Shown in pieces: positions 1-9,560 of a stretch of DNA of 21,640 nt. Source of the DNA: Scytalidium lignicola. Its lineage: Eukaryota; Ascomycota; Leotiomycetes. The position numbers and the translations under genes were made by a program. The first letter of the stretch is position 1, and each line of letters opens with the position of its first letter. Under the pieces are notes generated by a model that saw only the letters and a list, made by a program, of their open reading frames with translations, was not told the DNA's origin and made no database searches. The DNA lies in contig NCSJ02000509.1 of the NCBI GenBank assembly GCA_002812745.2, positions 1-21,640 on the forward strand, read 5' to 3'.

Positions 1-822
1 GCCGCCCTGAAGGGATGGCCGGACCCAGAAAACGGGGCCTTGTCAAGCCTGGATAAGACCAAAACCGACCATGGGTGGCGACCAATCATACGGGCTGGCC
101 GGAACCTGTGTTCCTTGACCCCCGGGGCTGGTGCTGCGTCGTTGCTATCCGCCAATGATAAGCCCCAAGCCCCCTGCGAAGCCCGGTGGGTCCTGCGACT
201 CTGCTAGTTCACCTTGTCTGCTGGTGTAGTCTGGAACCCCTCTCTTGTGCAAGAAGTCTGGAGTGAGAAGAGAGAGAGCAGCCTCGTCACACCCATTGTG
301 TGTTTTGTGTGTGTCGCTTAAGGGTCTTTTTGGTACGATAGTACGAACGATAAGTGTACGTACAGATGCTTGTTTGGACGGCTGCTAAGCTATTTGTTTC
401 AAGTGCCGTTTTGAGTTGCTAGAGAGATCATCTCGCTGAGAACTTTCCCGGCTGTTGGTTGTGGTGCTTGGCTTGTGGAAAAAGTCGAGCCATCATCCCG
501 GGAGACGGGTAGAACGAGCACTTGTGCAGTAACCAGGTTTTTTTAAAAAGCCTCTTCACTTGAATCAATCATCATTCAGGGAAAAAGAAAAGAAAAACGN
601 AAAAAAGAAAGGTGGAAGAAAAAGAAAATCAAGATAGAAGGAATCCAACAGTACAGTACCATATTCGCTCGATATGCTGCCAAATGTATGATGGCGTCAG
701 TTTGTCTGTCACAATACAGTAAGTGCCGGTAGCGCAGAGGTTGTTTCTGGAACTCAAGTCATCGTGACCTCTGTTTTAGATTTGGGTCGAGGGAAATTCA
801 GTTGTCTTTCTAGCTGCATACG

Positions 823-847
823 GCACGCACGCACGCACACACACACA
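823..847. repeat. GCAC/AC microsatellite
   Basis: Repeated GCAC units pass into an AC dinucleotide run. It is a simple-sequence repeat in non-coding DNA with no visible link to a gene. Confidence 0.9.
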
Positions 848-1239
848 TCCTAGGAAAACGTGCTGGGCGATAATTAATGCCGTCTTTTACATCCCCCGTG
901 CTCGACTTGTTTCTCATCCGAGCTGTACCGTACAGTACAAATGTACCTCCACAAACAAAAATACCGTACTGGTACTTTTTGTACACAAATGCGCAACCCG
1001 TCTGATTCGGTCATCCTGTCCAGGAGTAGAAATAAATATGGCTCTAGACTTGGCTCGAGATCTATCATTACTTACTGTATTGTAACTAATTAACTAACTA
1101 AGCACAAGTAATCCATGGCTAGATTACGTTACCCACACTCAAAATCGCATGGATTTCCGTTAAATCCAATCGAGTCTAAAACAAAATCCAAGACATCAAA
1201 AAAATCCCTGGGTCCTGGCAGGTCTCTCTTCCTCGTGGT

Positions 1240-1251
1240 GGGGGGGGGGGG
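1240..1251. repeat. G homopolymer of 12
   Basis: Twelve consecutive G on the plus strand, an uncommon length for G runs and prone to length error in assemblies. A run of twelve C lies at 17343-17354. Confidence 0.9.
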
Positions 1252-2759
1252 CGTGACAAGGTTACTTGGATCATCCTCCGGCACTTGTCAAAGATACGCT
1301 GACAGGCGCTAACAGCGGGGGCATCGCTCAAAAACCTGAGACATTGTTCTTTTTTGTTTTGGGAAGGAGGCGGGAGGGGGGTAGGATCGGCGAAGAAGAG
1401 CGAGAAAAAGGGCGGGCTTTACCCAAGGGATTGGGACGAACGTTTTTCTTTTCTGCTGTCATTTGTCCGTTGGTGATGAATTATGGTTGGCTTAGAGGTG
1501 ACTAGTACATCATACACTTTCTTTCTAGCTCGAGCTATTTTATTTAGCAAATGCACTTGTGATGTTTGGTGAGTGTGTGTCAGCGCCGTTTCCTCCCTTC
1601 CCTCAGCATCGCGTTCACATCTTCACATCGTATCCAGTCCCGTATGGGGATCTTATCTCTTGGAGGAGGATTCTCAATAAGGGCTGGTTCCTTGCAGGAA
1701 GAGAAACCAAGGCTGAGAATTATTAATTAACCTCGACTTTTGTGGTGTTTGGTTTGCTTTTTTGTTTTTTTGTTTCTGGTCTCGCCTCTTCCGGGTGAGC
1801 ACAAGGGGACAAAAAATTCAGGGTCTTCTGTACTGTATATATTGTACCGCATCGACCACCCAGGAAGCCCTCGTTCTCTCTTGTTTTCTTTTGATTCGCT
1901 TCCCTTATCTAATGGGGGAGGCCTCTTCGTCCTACACACATGGTTGCCCAGTATAGATGGTACTGTACAGTATCACGGTAACCCACGCGTGCCACGGTAC
2001 TCAAGCAGGGTACGAATTGGTACCTTTTTTGACGGCCGTGCATGTTCACCTACACACATAACTTTCGGATGGTTGGCCTCCGTTCCTCCATTTGTACAAA
2101 CGGCAAGCAATTCAACCTTCCGGCCGAATCGTATCATGTGCAGCGGCTCTATCAGAAGTCTTCGGTCCCGAGGAATTGCGTATCGAGGGAGAGAGCTGGT
2201 TCTCTCCTCGGAAGGAAGGTAGGAGGATATTGTCGGTTTAAAAAAGAGAGCCCCGTTTACTATCCCGTCGCATTATTCTATGGCATTTGGAACGTGATGG
2301 CGTCGCTAGTCAATGGACGTGCGATGTGATATGGTGGTAGCTGAGTTGGTGGAGAGAGACAGATTGGGGCTCAGCGGCAAGTGCAGCCTCCTCTTGCTAC
2401 TCAACAGAACGGTACAGTACTGTAACACCAGGCTCCTGCAGTGAACGGTGATGAAAAGGGGGAGGGTCGCACTGTGCACATTGCACGGCAGCCGCTGGGG
2501 CTTGTCCCTTACTCTTTCCCGTTCTCAAGCTTTTGAAATCAACATGGTGTCATCTTCAATGGATGTGTACGGTGCTGTACTTGTACTGTTCTGTAATAAT
2601 ACTGTAACGAGGTGCAGTCTAGACGCACAGGACCTGGAGAAAGATCGGCATTGCGATCTGTCCAGCATAATAATGTACCGGTAATGTTTCTATGGATATG
2701 TACAGCACACGTGTACCTCCGTATCGTCTGGTATATAAATACATAAAACAAAACATCAA

Positions 2760-2777
2760 CAGCATCAGCATCAGCAT
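2760..2777. repeat. CAGCAT tandem repeat
   Basis: Three tandem CAGCAT units in non-coding DNA; a short simple-sequence repeat. Confidence 0.8.
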
Positions 2778-3320
2778 CGGCAGGCCATCTAGCAAAAAGA
2801 CCGACAAGGCTGTACCGACCCTGAAGGGTCATACCGGTATCTTGGACATCATGAAACCAGATGCGACCGGTCAGTCTGACAACGCTCTTGCTGATGGCGT
2901 CTCGGGCCCTGAATTCACAGCGTGTCGTCTCGTCAGACACGGGCTCTTTTCCCGGCCGTGCTGCTGCTGCTACTGCATCTGCTCAATCGCGGCTCTAGAT
3001 TTGTCACCCTCCAATTGCCGCAACGGCCGATTAATGAGCGATCTCAACAGCCGATCGGATTACGCTCTGATCCAACGTTTGCATTGCGAGGACGTATAAT
3101 TATCTTTCTTCTTTCTTGTCGCGGGCCGTTGAAGGGATCGATCTGGGCCTGTTCCACACACACACCATGCTCCCTCCGTATCCTTCCCTGCTTCCTTGGA
3201 GCCCATGATGGAACCGGCATCTCCTGCCCAGTGATTCTCGCTCTGTGCTGCACATTCACGGCCGGCACTCTTGCATCGGAAGTAGCTTACGGCACATTAC
3301 AGACAAGCCGTACGGCTGCA

Positions 3321-3348
3321 CTCGCAACTCTCTCGCAACTCTCTCGCA
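3321..3348. repeat. 11-bp tandem repeat, CTCGCAACTCT
   Basis: Two perfect copies of CTCGCAACTCT (3321-3331 and 3332-3342) are followed by a partial third copy that runs into a short CA tract. Confidence 0.85.
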
Positions 3349-3554
3349 CACACACCCAGTTCCCTCCGAGAGCTTCTCTCGCGCGTTCGCTCTTCCCACC
3401 TCTCTCCTCATGGCCTCGTGCTCGGATGTGGTGGGCCAGCGATAGATTCGACGATAGGCACGGTAACATCATCCACCACCAGGGATCCCGTAAGCCCTCT
3501 TTTTCCCTCTGTCTCTTCCATCTACCCTCTCCGTGCTTTGCCCTCCACCAGCAT

Positions 3555-3571
3555 TACGGTACGGTACGGTA
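3555..3571. repeat. TACGG tandem repeat
   Basis: Three tandem TACGG units create overlapping GGTAC motifs. This belongs to the same GTAC-rich character seen across the first 4.6 kb. Confidence 0.8.
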
Positions 3572-3961
3572 TTGTCTGGACCTTTTGGCACCCCCCTGGC
3601 CCGTTACCTGCTTCTTTTCGCGGCGACACACCGCACGCACCCGTGGCCCCCAGCAGCAGAGAGGGTGGACCTGCGCTGATTTGCTCCCTTGTAACGCCCT
3701 CGACACCTCCCTTCCCGCACCCTCCCCCAGCCTGCAGAGCCCACCAGAGCCCACCGAAAGCCCACCGTGCGTGCGCACCAAGCACCAAGTCCCCAGCACC
3801 ACCAAGAGCACGCAGCAGCCCACCAAACCCAAGTCCTATTCCGCAACCGTGCGACGCCAACGCGCTGCTTGGCTTGCGTCCTTGAAGCGTGAGTGGTGGT
3901 TGTGTCCTGGACGATTGAACCGGACTTTTGCTTGAATCATACTGTAATGCGCTTTTGGAGC

Positions 3962-4007
3962 AAGCTACCGTAAGCTACCGTAAGCTAGTAAGCTAGTAAG
4001 CAACCGT
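3962..4007. repeat. AAGCTACCGT/AAGCTAGT variant tandem array
   Basis: Five head-to-tail units: AAGCTACCGT at 3962-3971 and 3972-3981, the shortened AAGCTAGT at 3982-3989 and 3990-3997, then AAGCAACCGT at 3998-4007. The 10-10-8-8-10 pattern implies unit duplication after a small deletion in one unit. A TACTGTACTGT motif follows at 4018. Confidence 0.9.
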
Positions 4008-4924
4008 ACTTGCTCACTACTGTACTGTGTATGTACTCTGGTACAGTGCCGTGAGTACTTTTGGCCAGCAACCTTGACGCACCGGCACCACACACACCCT
4101 CGCGCCCACAAGCACCCCTACCCGCGAGCCCCGGGCAGCAGAGATAGGCTGTACCGTACCTCGCGCCAGTCCGTCGTGATGTCGTCGTAGGGACCCAAAA
4201 AGAAGGCGTGGTTGCCCTTTTGCCTCCCCCGTCCGCGACGGGACCCGGACTTGGGAAAAACCACCTTCCTGCGCCTCGATCGAGCGAAGAGAAACCGTGC
4301 TTAGCCCTTCTGTTCCATTTGCACAATGCCTGTTTTGTTTTCTTTCTTTTCTTCTTCTTTTCTTCTCGCAATCAATGATTCCATGGGGGGCCCTGGTCGC
4401 CACTTGCCTTCTTCTTCTTCATCTTCTGCTGCTGCTGCTTCTGGCTTGCTGACTCTTTTTGCTCTCTCTTACTGCCAATCCAGGCCATACCCACCAGCAT
4501 CCTCGGCAACCAAAGCAACACACAGGCCACCACTAAGTACTGTAACCACCCCGGCCCCAGCACTCGCGCGCTCACTTGTCCAGAAGAGCCCGGCCCAGAA
4601 TTCGATGCCAGGGGTGTCCCTCTTCTCCTTCGCCTCACAAGCGAGTCCACTGGAGCCCCGCAAGCTTGGGCCACCCGTCTACTTTGCTGCTTGCTCTCTC
4701 TCCCCAGGCGCATGGCATGGCTGCTGCTACTTGCTGCTACTGCTCGGGGGGAGAGAGACAGAGAGGGCCTTCGAACACCTCTCTGCCTTCCTTCCCATCC
4801 CTCCTCCTCCCCTCCCCCCCAATAACATAACCCAATAATTCCCATGATTCTCAACCATTCATCCATCCATCCAACCCATCCCACCTGTTCTAGTCCGCCA
4901 GTCGCCCAGCATCCCCCTTCCACC

Positions 4925-4949
4925 AAAATAAAAAATAAAAAATAAAAAG
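4925..4949. repeat. A-rich AAAAAAT tandem tract
   Basis: Runs of four to six A separated by single T, recurring at about 7 bases. It is a possible nucleosome-excluding poly(dA:dT) promoter element of the gene at 5745, based on position only. Confidence 0.6.
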
Positions 4950-5049
4950 TCATTGGAATAATATTTCGCAAACTGCTCAGAAACAATATCCCGAGCGACG
5001 AGCCCTCTTACGTCTCCTCCCCCTTCCCGATCGCCATTCGACATCTGGT

Positions 5050-5090
5050 CCTCCCTGCTCGACCTATCCTCCCTGCTCGACCTATCCTCC
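5050..5090. repeat. 18-bp direct repeat in the leader
   Basis: CCTCCCTGCTCGACCTAT occurs twice in tandem (5050-5067 and 5068-5085), followed by CCTCC, the start of a third copy. It lies in the ATG-free, CT-rich leader of the Whi3-like gene. Confidence 0.9.
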
Positions 5091-5744
5091 TACATCATCC
5101 TGCTCTCGCGACCGTTTTTTTTTTTCTTTCCTCCTACCTCTTCCAATTTTCAAAAAAAACAACCACGTCTTCTTCCTCGACGCATACATAATATAGACAG
5201 ATCGATCAGTCCGACTTTATCCTTCCTTCCTTCCATCGCCATTCGGTTGGGGCTGGCCCAGTTGCGACCGCGACTCGTCGTTCCTTCCTGATTGCTTACG
5301 CCCCCGAAAGTAATACTTTTTGTTCACATACACGCTTGACCCAACGCGTGCGAAAGTTCCTGGTCTCGATCGGTCGCTCCTTCGCACCCATTCATTCATC
5401 GACAGGTACCGCCGGAATCTCACCCAATTTCGACAGGTCAACTCGTACCACAACATTGGGTTCAACGCCCGCCGCCGTTCCTCGTCTCTTACCTCGATAG
5501 AATATCCCGCGACGACGACGACGACTTCGCTCACCTACAGCTTCGAAATCAGATCCTGTCTGTGACAGATAATCAATTTTATTTAATTACGTGGTCTCGC
5601 CCTCGCCATCCCAAAAAATACCCAAGCCCAGTCCGAACGAGAAAGAAGATAAGCGTCGGCGCGGAATTTCGACGTCGCAAAGCGCAAACATCAAATCGAA
5701 CATTTTTTTTGTTCGCGATCCGCGCACATTTCACTCTTCAAGGC

Positions 5745-7550
5745 ATGAACGGCTCTCTCAGTAATCGGTCTGGCGCGTCAAGTACGGCTTCTTCAGTCTC
5801 GCTGCACTACCCGGCCTCGACCTCCTCCTCGGCCTCGGATCGCGCCAGTCCTCCCAGCTCCAACGCGACCCCAAAGTATGCTATGAACGCTCCGGTCTTT
5901 GTTCCACAGGGCCAGGCCTTCCGACAGACAAACGGCTCCGCGCCAACTTATCAACCTCTCTCCTTGAGCACCATGAATGCCTTTGCTCCCGAAAGCAATC
6001 CCGCTCCGTCGCAGTTGAATGGCAGTGGTGGTGGTAGTAACAGCGGCACCTGCGCCGTGCTCATTCGCCGACTTCCACTGAATACAAGCGAGGATACTCT
6101 ACGATCGATGGTGGTGTGGTCCAAGGACTTTGTAGATGCCGAAGTCCTCTCGCCCGAGAAATCAGAGGATCCAGGATTTCGCTCCGCCATCTTGCGCTTC
6201 AGATCGCAAGCTGGGGCTTTGGAGGCAAAGAATATGCTGGACGGAAAGCTGAACATCGCGAATGATGCCCAGATGATGGTCGATATACTATACGGAAGCC
6301 CGACGGCCTCGCGAAGATATCCCGTTGATGCCACCTCCAATGCTGGCCCTCCGAGCTCCATTTCCTCGACGGCTTCCTCCACTGCAGGCACGACCCAGCG
6401 TCAGTCGTCGCGCTTCAATGGCACCTTTCAGACGGCTCGCAGAGTCTCTCCGACCAATACTGGACCCTTCACCAATAGCGAGCTTCCCAATCCCGAGTCG
6501 AGCACGCATTATCAAAGCTTGTTCTCTCCCCAGTCACCCATTGGCAACCATCTCACCGAACGGACCCGAATTACGGGGAAATCACTCATCAATAACGATT
6601 CCGTTGATGATGATGAGACCGGAGAGCTACTCAAAGACCCCGTCGCTTACGCCGAAAATGGCCCTTCCGTTCAGTCGCGGCGTCCAACGAATCCACAGAT
6701 TCCCATATCGCGCATGGCAGGCCTATCTCTTAATACTAACAACAGCACGGTAGGGCAAGCAGGATCCGTATCTGCTGCTTTTGCGACTCCGCAAAGTCTC
6801 TCTGCTATGGCACAACATACCGGACCCCTATCCCCAACCTCGATATCCGGTGGTGGACCTCCGATGAACTATCAGCTGGGTAGCCAGCACTACCAGCGTC
6901 ACAATTTCCCACCAGTCAATCCAGCCGACCAAAATCCACCATGCAACACCTTATACGTAGGTAACCTGCCGATCGACACGTCCGAAGATGAACTTAAGGC
7001 TATGTTTTCGAAGCAACGTGGTTACAAGCGTCTCTGCTTCAGGACCAAGCAGAACGGCCCCATGTGTTTCGTCGAATTCGAGGACGTTTCATTTGCCACG
7101 AAGGCTCTGCACGAGCTTTACGGCCATCCACTCCACAACAGCGTCAAGGGAGGTATTCGACTCAGCTTTTCGAAGAATCCCCTTGGTGTACGTTCCGGGC
7201 AATCCATGCCATCTGCACCACAAAATGTGCCCCCCGGTGTCCTGCCTGGAATGAATGGAGTCATGCTTGGTAGTGTAGGAGCGGCATTCAGCAGTGCAAA
7301 TGGTCCGCCCCCAGGGCTTTCAGCACCTCCTGGACTTGGACCGAACCGAATGGCATACGCAGGCAATCCTATGCACTCTACAGCTGGCCCGTATGGCACA
7401 AATGGTGCTTTTGCGACAGGTGTAAATAGCTGGAATGGTGGTGGATCTGCTGCTTTCGGCAGCGCCGCCGCCATGACGGCCGGTGGACATTCAGCCATGA
7501 TGAACAGCGCCAATTCAGGCTTCCCTCCTGCTTATATGATGGGTCGGTAG
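5745..7550 (+). CDS. whi3: Whi3/Scw1-family RNA-binding protein, two RRMs
   Basis: A 601-residue cytoplasmic RNA-binding protein. The second RRM (about residues 400-482) starts CNTLYVGNLP (RNP2), contains GPMCFVEF (RNP1) and DVSFATKAL, and ends GGIRLSFSKNPLGVR, a signature of Saccharomyces Whi3/Whi4 and fission yeast Scw1. A weaker RRM lies at about 102-184 (CAVLIRRLPL, then GFRSAILRF). The rest is low-complexity Ser/Thr/Pro/Asn sequence with a Gly/Pro/Met-rich C-terminus; there is no long poly-Q as in Ashbya Whi3. Family members bind mRNAs for cyclins and cell-wall or septation proteins and restrain their translation. The frame is open from 5562, but the codon there is GTG and the first ATG is 5745, followed by MNGSLSNRSG, so 5745 is taken as the start. 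No intron is seen. The family is secure; the cellular role in this fungus is inferred. Confidence 0.92.
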   Translation: MNGSLSNRSGASSTASSVSLHYPASTSSSASDRASPPSSNATPKYAMNAPVFVPQGQAFRQTNGSAPTYQPLSLSTMNAFAPESNPAPSQLNGSGGGSNSGTCAVLIRRLPLNTSEDTLRSMVVWSKDFVDAEVLSPEKSEDPGFRSAILRFRSQAGALEAKNMLDGKLNIANDAQMMVDILYGSPTASRRYPVDATSNAGPPSSISSTASSTAGTTQRQSSRFNGTFQTARRVSPTNTGPFTNSELPNPESSTHYQSLFSPQSPIGNHLTERTRITGKSLINNDSVDDDETGELLKDPVAYAENGPSVQSRRPTNPQIPISRMAGLSLNTNNSTVGQAGSVSAAFATPQSLSAMAQHTGPLSPTSISGGGPPMNYQLGSQHYQRHNFPPVNPADQNPPCNTLYVGNLPIDTSEDELKAMFSKQRGYKRLCFRTKQNGPMCFVEFEDVSFATKALHELYGHPLHNSVKGGIRLSFSKNPLGVRSGQSMPSAPQNVPPGVLPGMNGVMLGSVGAAFSSANGPPPGLSAPPGLGPNRMAYAGNPMHSTAGPYGTNGAFATGVNSWNGGGSAAFGSAAAMTAGGHSAMMNSANSGFPPAYMMGR

Positions 7551-8144
7551 ATTATTGCATCGCGAGCAATATTCTTTTTGACACCAAGTGTTTTGAGTTA
7601 CGATTTTGGGGCACCCATACGTTTTTTTTACGATTCTTCAACAAATTCGCTGCTTCTTGCTTCATCATTGTACACCTTTTCTTATTTCCATTTTCTGTTA
7701 GGGCACTTCATATCATCATACAAGGGTTCATCTGGAGGAGTCATCAGCCGGTGTTGCTGCATCGGGAAGGGCATATTTGCACCATAGGGCATACTTTGTT
7801 AGCGTGTTATGATCATTCATGAGATTCCCCCGTCTGCGCATGGCGTTCGATAGTTACGGGAGTTGAAAGTCAAAGATCTGGCAGGTCAGGGAAGAGGATA
7901 TCGGCATGGTTTCTACGGTGTTTTTTTTTTTTTTTTTTGGGAGCTTTCGATTTGCNTTTTTTTTATATCTTCATTAGTTCCGGGGGCGATTCTTGTGTTG
8001 CTTTGTGTGCCCCGACTTCACTATTTTTCCCCCTTTCCTTTTTCGAGTTGACTTGTTCTGTTAAACTACGATCTGGCAAAGGATGGCGTACTAGACATAC
8101 CTACCAGGAACGGTGCCAGCCGGGAACGGTACCTGGGATGGATT

Positions 8145-8162
8145 ACGAACGAACGAACGAAC
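8145..8162. repeat. ACGA tetranucleotide repeat
   Basis: About four and a half tandem ACGA units, directly followed by a GGTACC site; a microsatellite in non-coding DNA. Confidence 0.85.
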
Positions 8163-9508
8163 GGTACCCTGCCATCACGGATATATCAATATCGCAACCA
8201 CGCTGAATTCAACAAAAACGGAGTCGATGAATTGTACGATTTGCTTCTGCTGCTGCACTCTAGGCGTGGAAATTGGGACATAAATCAGTTTATGCATTTT
8301 CACACACGCACGAACACATAAAACACATGGAAAGAATAGGGTACTGGGTCCGGAAATGGGAGGATAATCCGGGATAAATTTGGCGCCCGAACAAACGACT
8401 TCTTTGGTGGCAATTTCTTCTTTCCCCCTCTTACGATGGTTTTTTGAGGGAGGGGTTTCTTCTATGCTGGACTATTGGGTGTGGCTTTTTTCTTTCTTGG
8501 AATTATTCATGGCTGGCTATCAGGTTCTTTATACTTATTTATTTGCGAACATGGAAAGTCAAAGGCACACACACGCACAAACAAACATAATTCATGGTCA
8601 CTTGCGAAACGTGGAGGCGGGGACTTCTCTATTTGCTCTTTACNTTTTTTTGTTTGGGTCTAGCATTGTCCTTTTTATTTTACAACTCGGATGGCATGGC
8701 GTTTTGTTTGTGGCATCTGGGAGGAAGGGGGGGTTCAATTATTGGCTTTTTTTCTTTCTTCAACTTTCTGCTTTGCTACCCCCTTTTTCATACCTTTTTA
8801 TCTTAGAGAAATGCAGGGTATATCATTTTGTTTTGCATCCAATCCAAGTCGTTTTTGATGTAAAACCTGTGTTTGTAGAGTGTGCTTTGTAATAGCTTTT
8901 CGTGAAAGAATTGATGCATATTTGATATGATGATTCTCCATCTAATTTAACTAGACATGATTAATTATTGTACAACTTACAAAGTCCCCCCCTCACCCCA
9001 TGCCTCATCCCCATTCTTAGAATAGAGGAAGCTATGATCAGCGCAGCGGCCCTACAAAGGCCTCGAACCTGGCGATCAACATTTTGATACGAGAGTTGCG
9101 GATGACTAAGTTTGATTAATTAAGTTAACCACGCTAAACTACATCTATCCATGAACATCCTGCCTTGTACGAGCACGGAACTTCTGGAGGTTTAGTTTAT
9201 CCGAGACCCGGAAGTGGGGACCCCGTTTGGCTTTAATTTGAAATTTCTCTTCTTTCCAAAGCTTCTCTCCTAGCTAAACTATTTCCCCTCTCTTTACCAT
9301 TTTTTGCTTCCTTCCCACAACACAGATGCATGCATAACCTGCTTTATTTGGTTAAGGGGGTTTTTGTGTGCTTTGATCGATTGATGGAGATCTTGTGTTG
9401 TGGTGATGGTAGGGAAAATGTAAGATTGGAGGGAAGGCTTGGGTTGCATACCTTCGAGCTTCGAAAGTGAATGGGTATTTGTGGTGTCTCGACCGGGTAT
9501 TGTGTTTA

Positions 9509-9524
9509 TTGATTGATTGATTGA
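9509..9524. repeat. TTGA tetranucleotide repeat
   Basis: Four tandem TTGA units in non-coding DNA. Confidence 0.85.
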
Positions 9525-9560
9525 TCGAGTACGTCCCTGTTATCAAGGTATGCTCTCTGA

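Larger units (their letters stand above)
1..4846. other. Long non-coding region upstream of the Whi3-like gene
   Basis: No coding sequence could be supported here. The open frames present (for example 2922-3935 plus, 4372-4986 minus, 3418-3885 plus) encode low-complexity Ser/Pro/Arg/Cys-rich translations with no recognisable domain and overlap each other on both strands, as expected of CT- and GC-rich low-complexity DNA. The region holds short tandem repeats (listed separately), a 12-base G run and at least eleven TACTGTA/TACAGTA motifs. The 3.5-4.8 kb part is strongly pyrimidine-rich and is probably distal promoter of the gene at 5745. Bases 1-600 are GC-richer and could be the flank of a gene lying outside the window; nothing in them proves this. 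Confidence 0.6.
4847..5744 (+). promoter_or_regulatory. ATG-free CT-rich promoter/5' leader of the Whi3-like gene
   Basis: Reading the plus strand from the ATG at 4844 to the ATG at 5745, I find no ATG in 898 bases, while the same stretch contains 24 CAT triplets, i.e. ATGs on the other strand. The asymmetry is what selection against upstream start codons in a transcribed leader produces. The stretch is rich in C and T, has an A/T-rich block at 4925-4949, and ends in a T run shortly before the start codon. The transcription start cannot be located by eye, so part of this stretch may be promoter; an intron in the leader is also possible. Confidence 0.65.
7551..9560 (+). other. Probable long 3' region of the Whi3-like gene, T-rich, with TGCAT motifs
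   Basis: No convincing coding sequence. The plus strand is T-rich with many homopolymers, including T18 at 7921-7938 and ambiguous bases at 7956 and 8644, as is common in long 3' untranslated regions. TGCAT occurs eight times (7556, 7758, 8293, 8834, 8915, 9327, 9331, 9445), about four times chance. TGCAT as RNA is the core motif bound by Saccharomyces Whi3. The transcript end cannot be placed, so the later motifs may be outside the mRNA. Open frames such as 8380-8892 contain an N and are hydrophobic translations of T-rich DNA. Confidence 0.4.

Noticed and set aside
2922..3935. 337-codon plus-strand open frame
   Set aside because: The translation is low-complexity Ser/Pro/Arg/Cys-rich without a domain, overlaps equally open frames on both strands, and lies in CT-rich promoter-like DNA.
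4372..4986. 204-codon minus-strand open frame
   Set aside because: Its Gly/Glu/Ser-rich translation mirrors CT-rich repeats on plus; no family features, and it overlaps the ATG-free leader.
5562..5744. 61-codon N-terminal extension of the Whi3-like protein
   Set aside because: The codon at 5562 is GTG and no ATG exists in this stretch, so the extension is not expected to be translated from a standard start.
9040..9115. tRNA-like B box (GGTTCGAGG on minus)
   Set aside because: No paired T-stem, A box or cloverleaf could be drawn around it.
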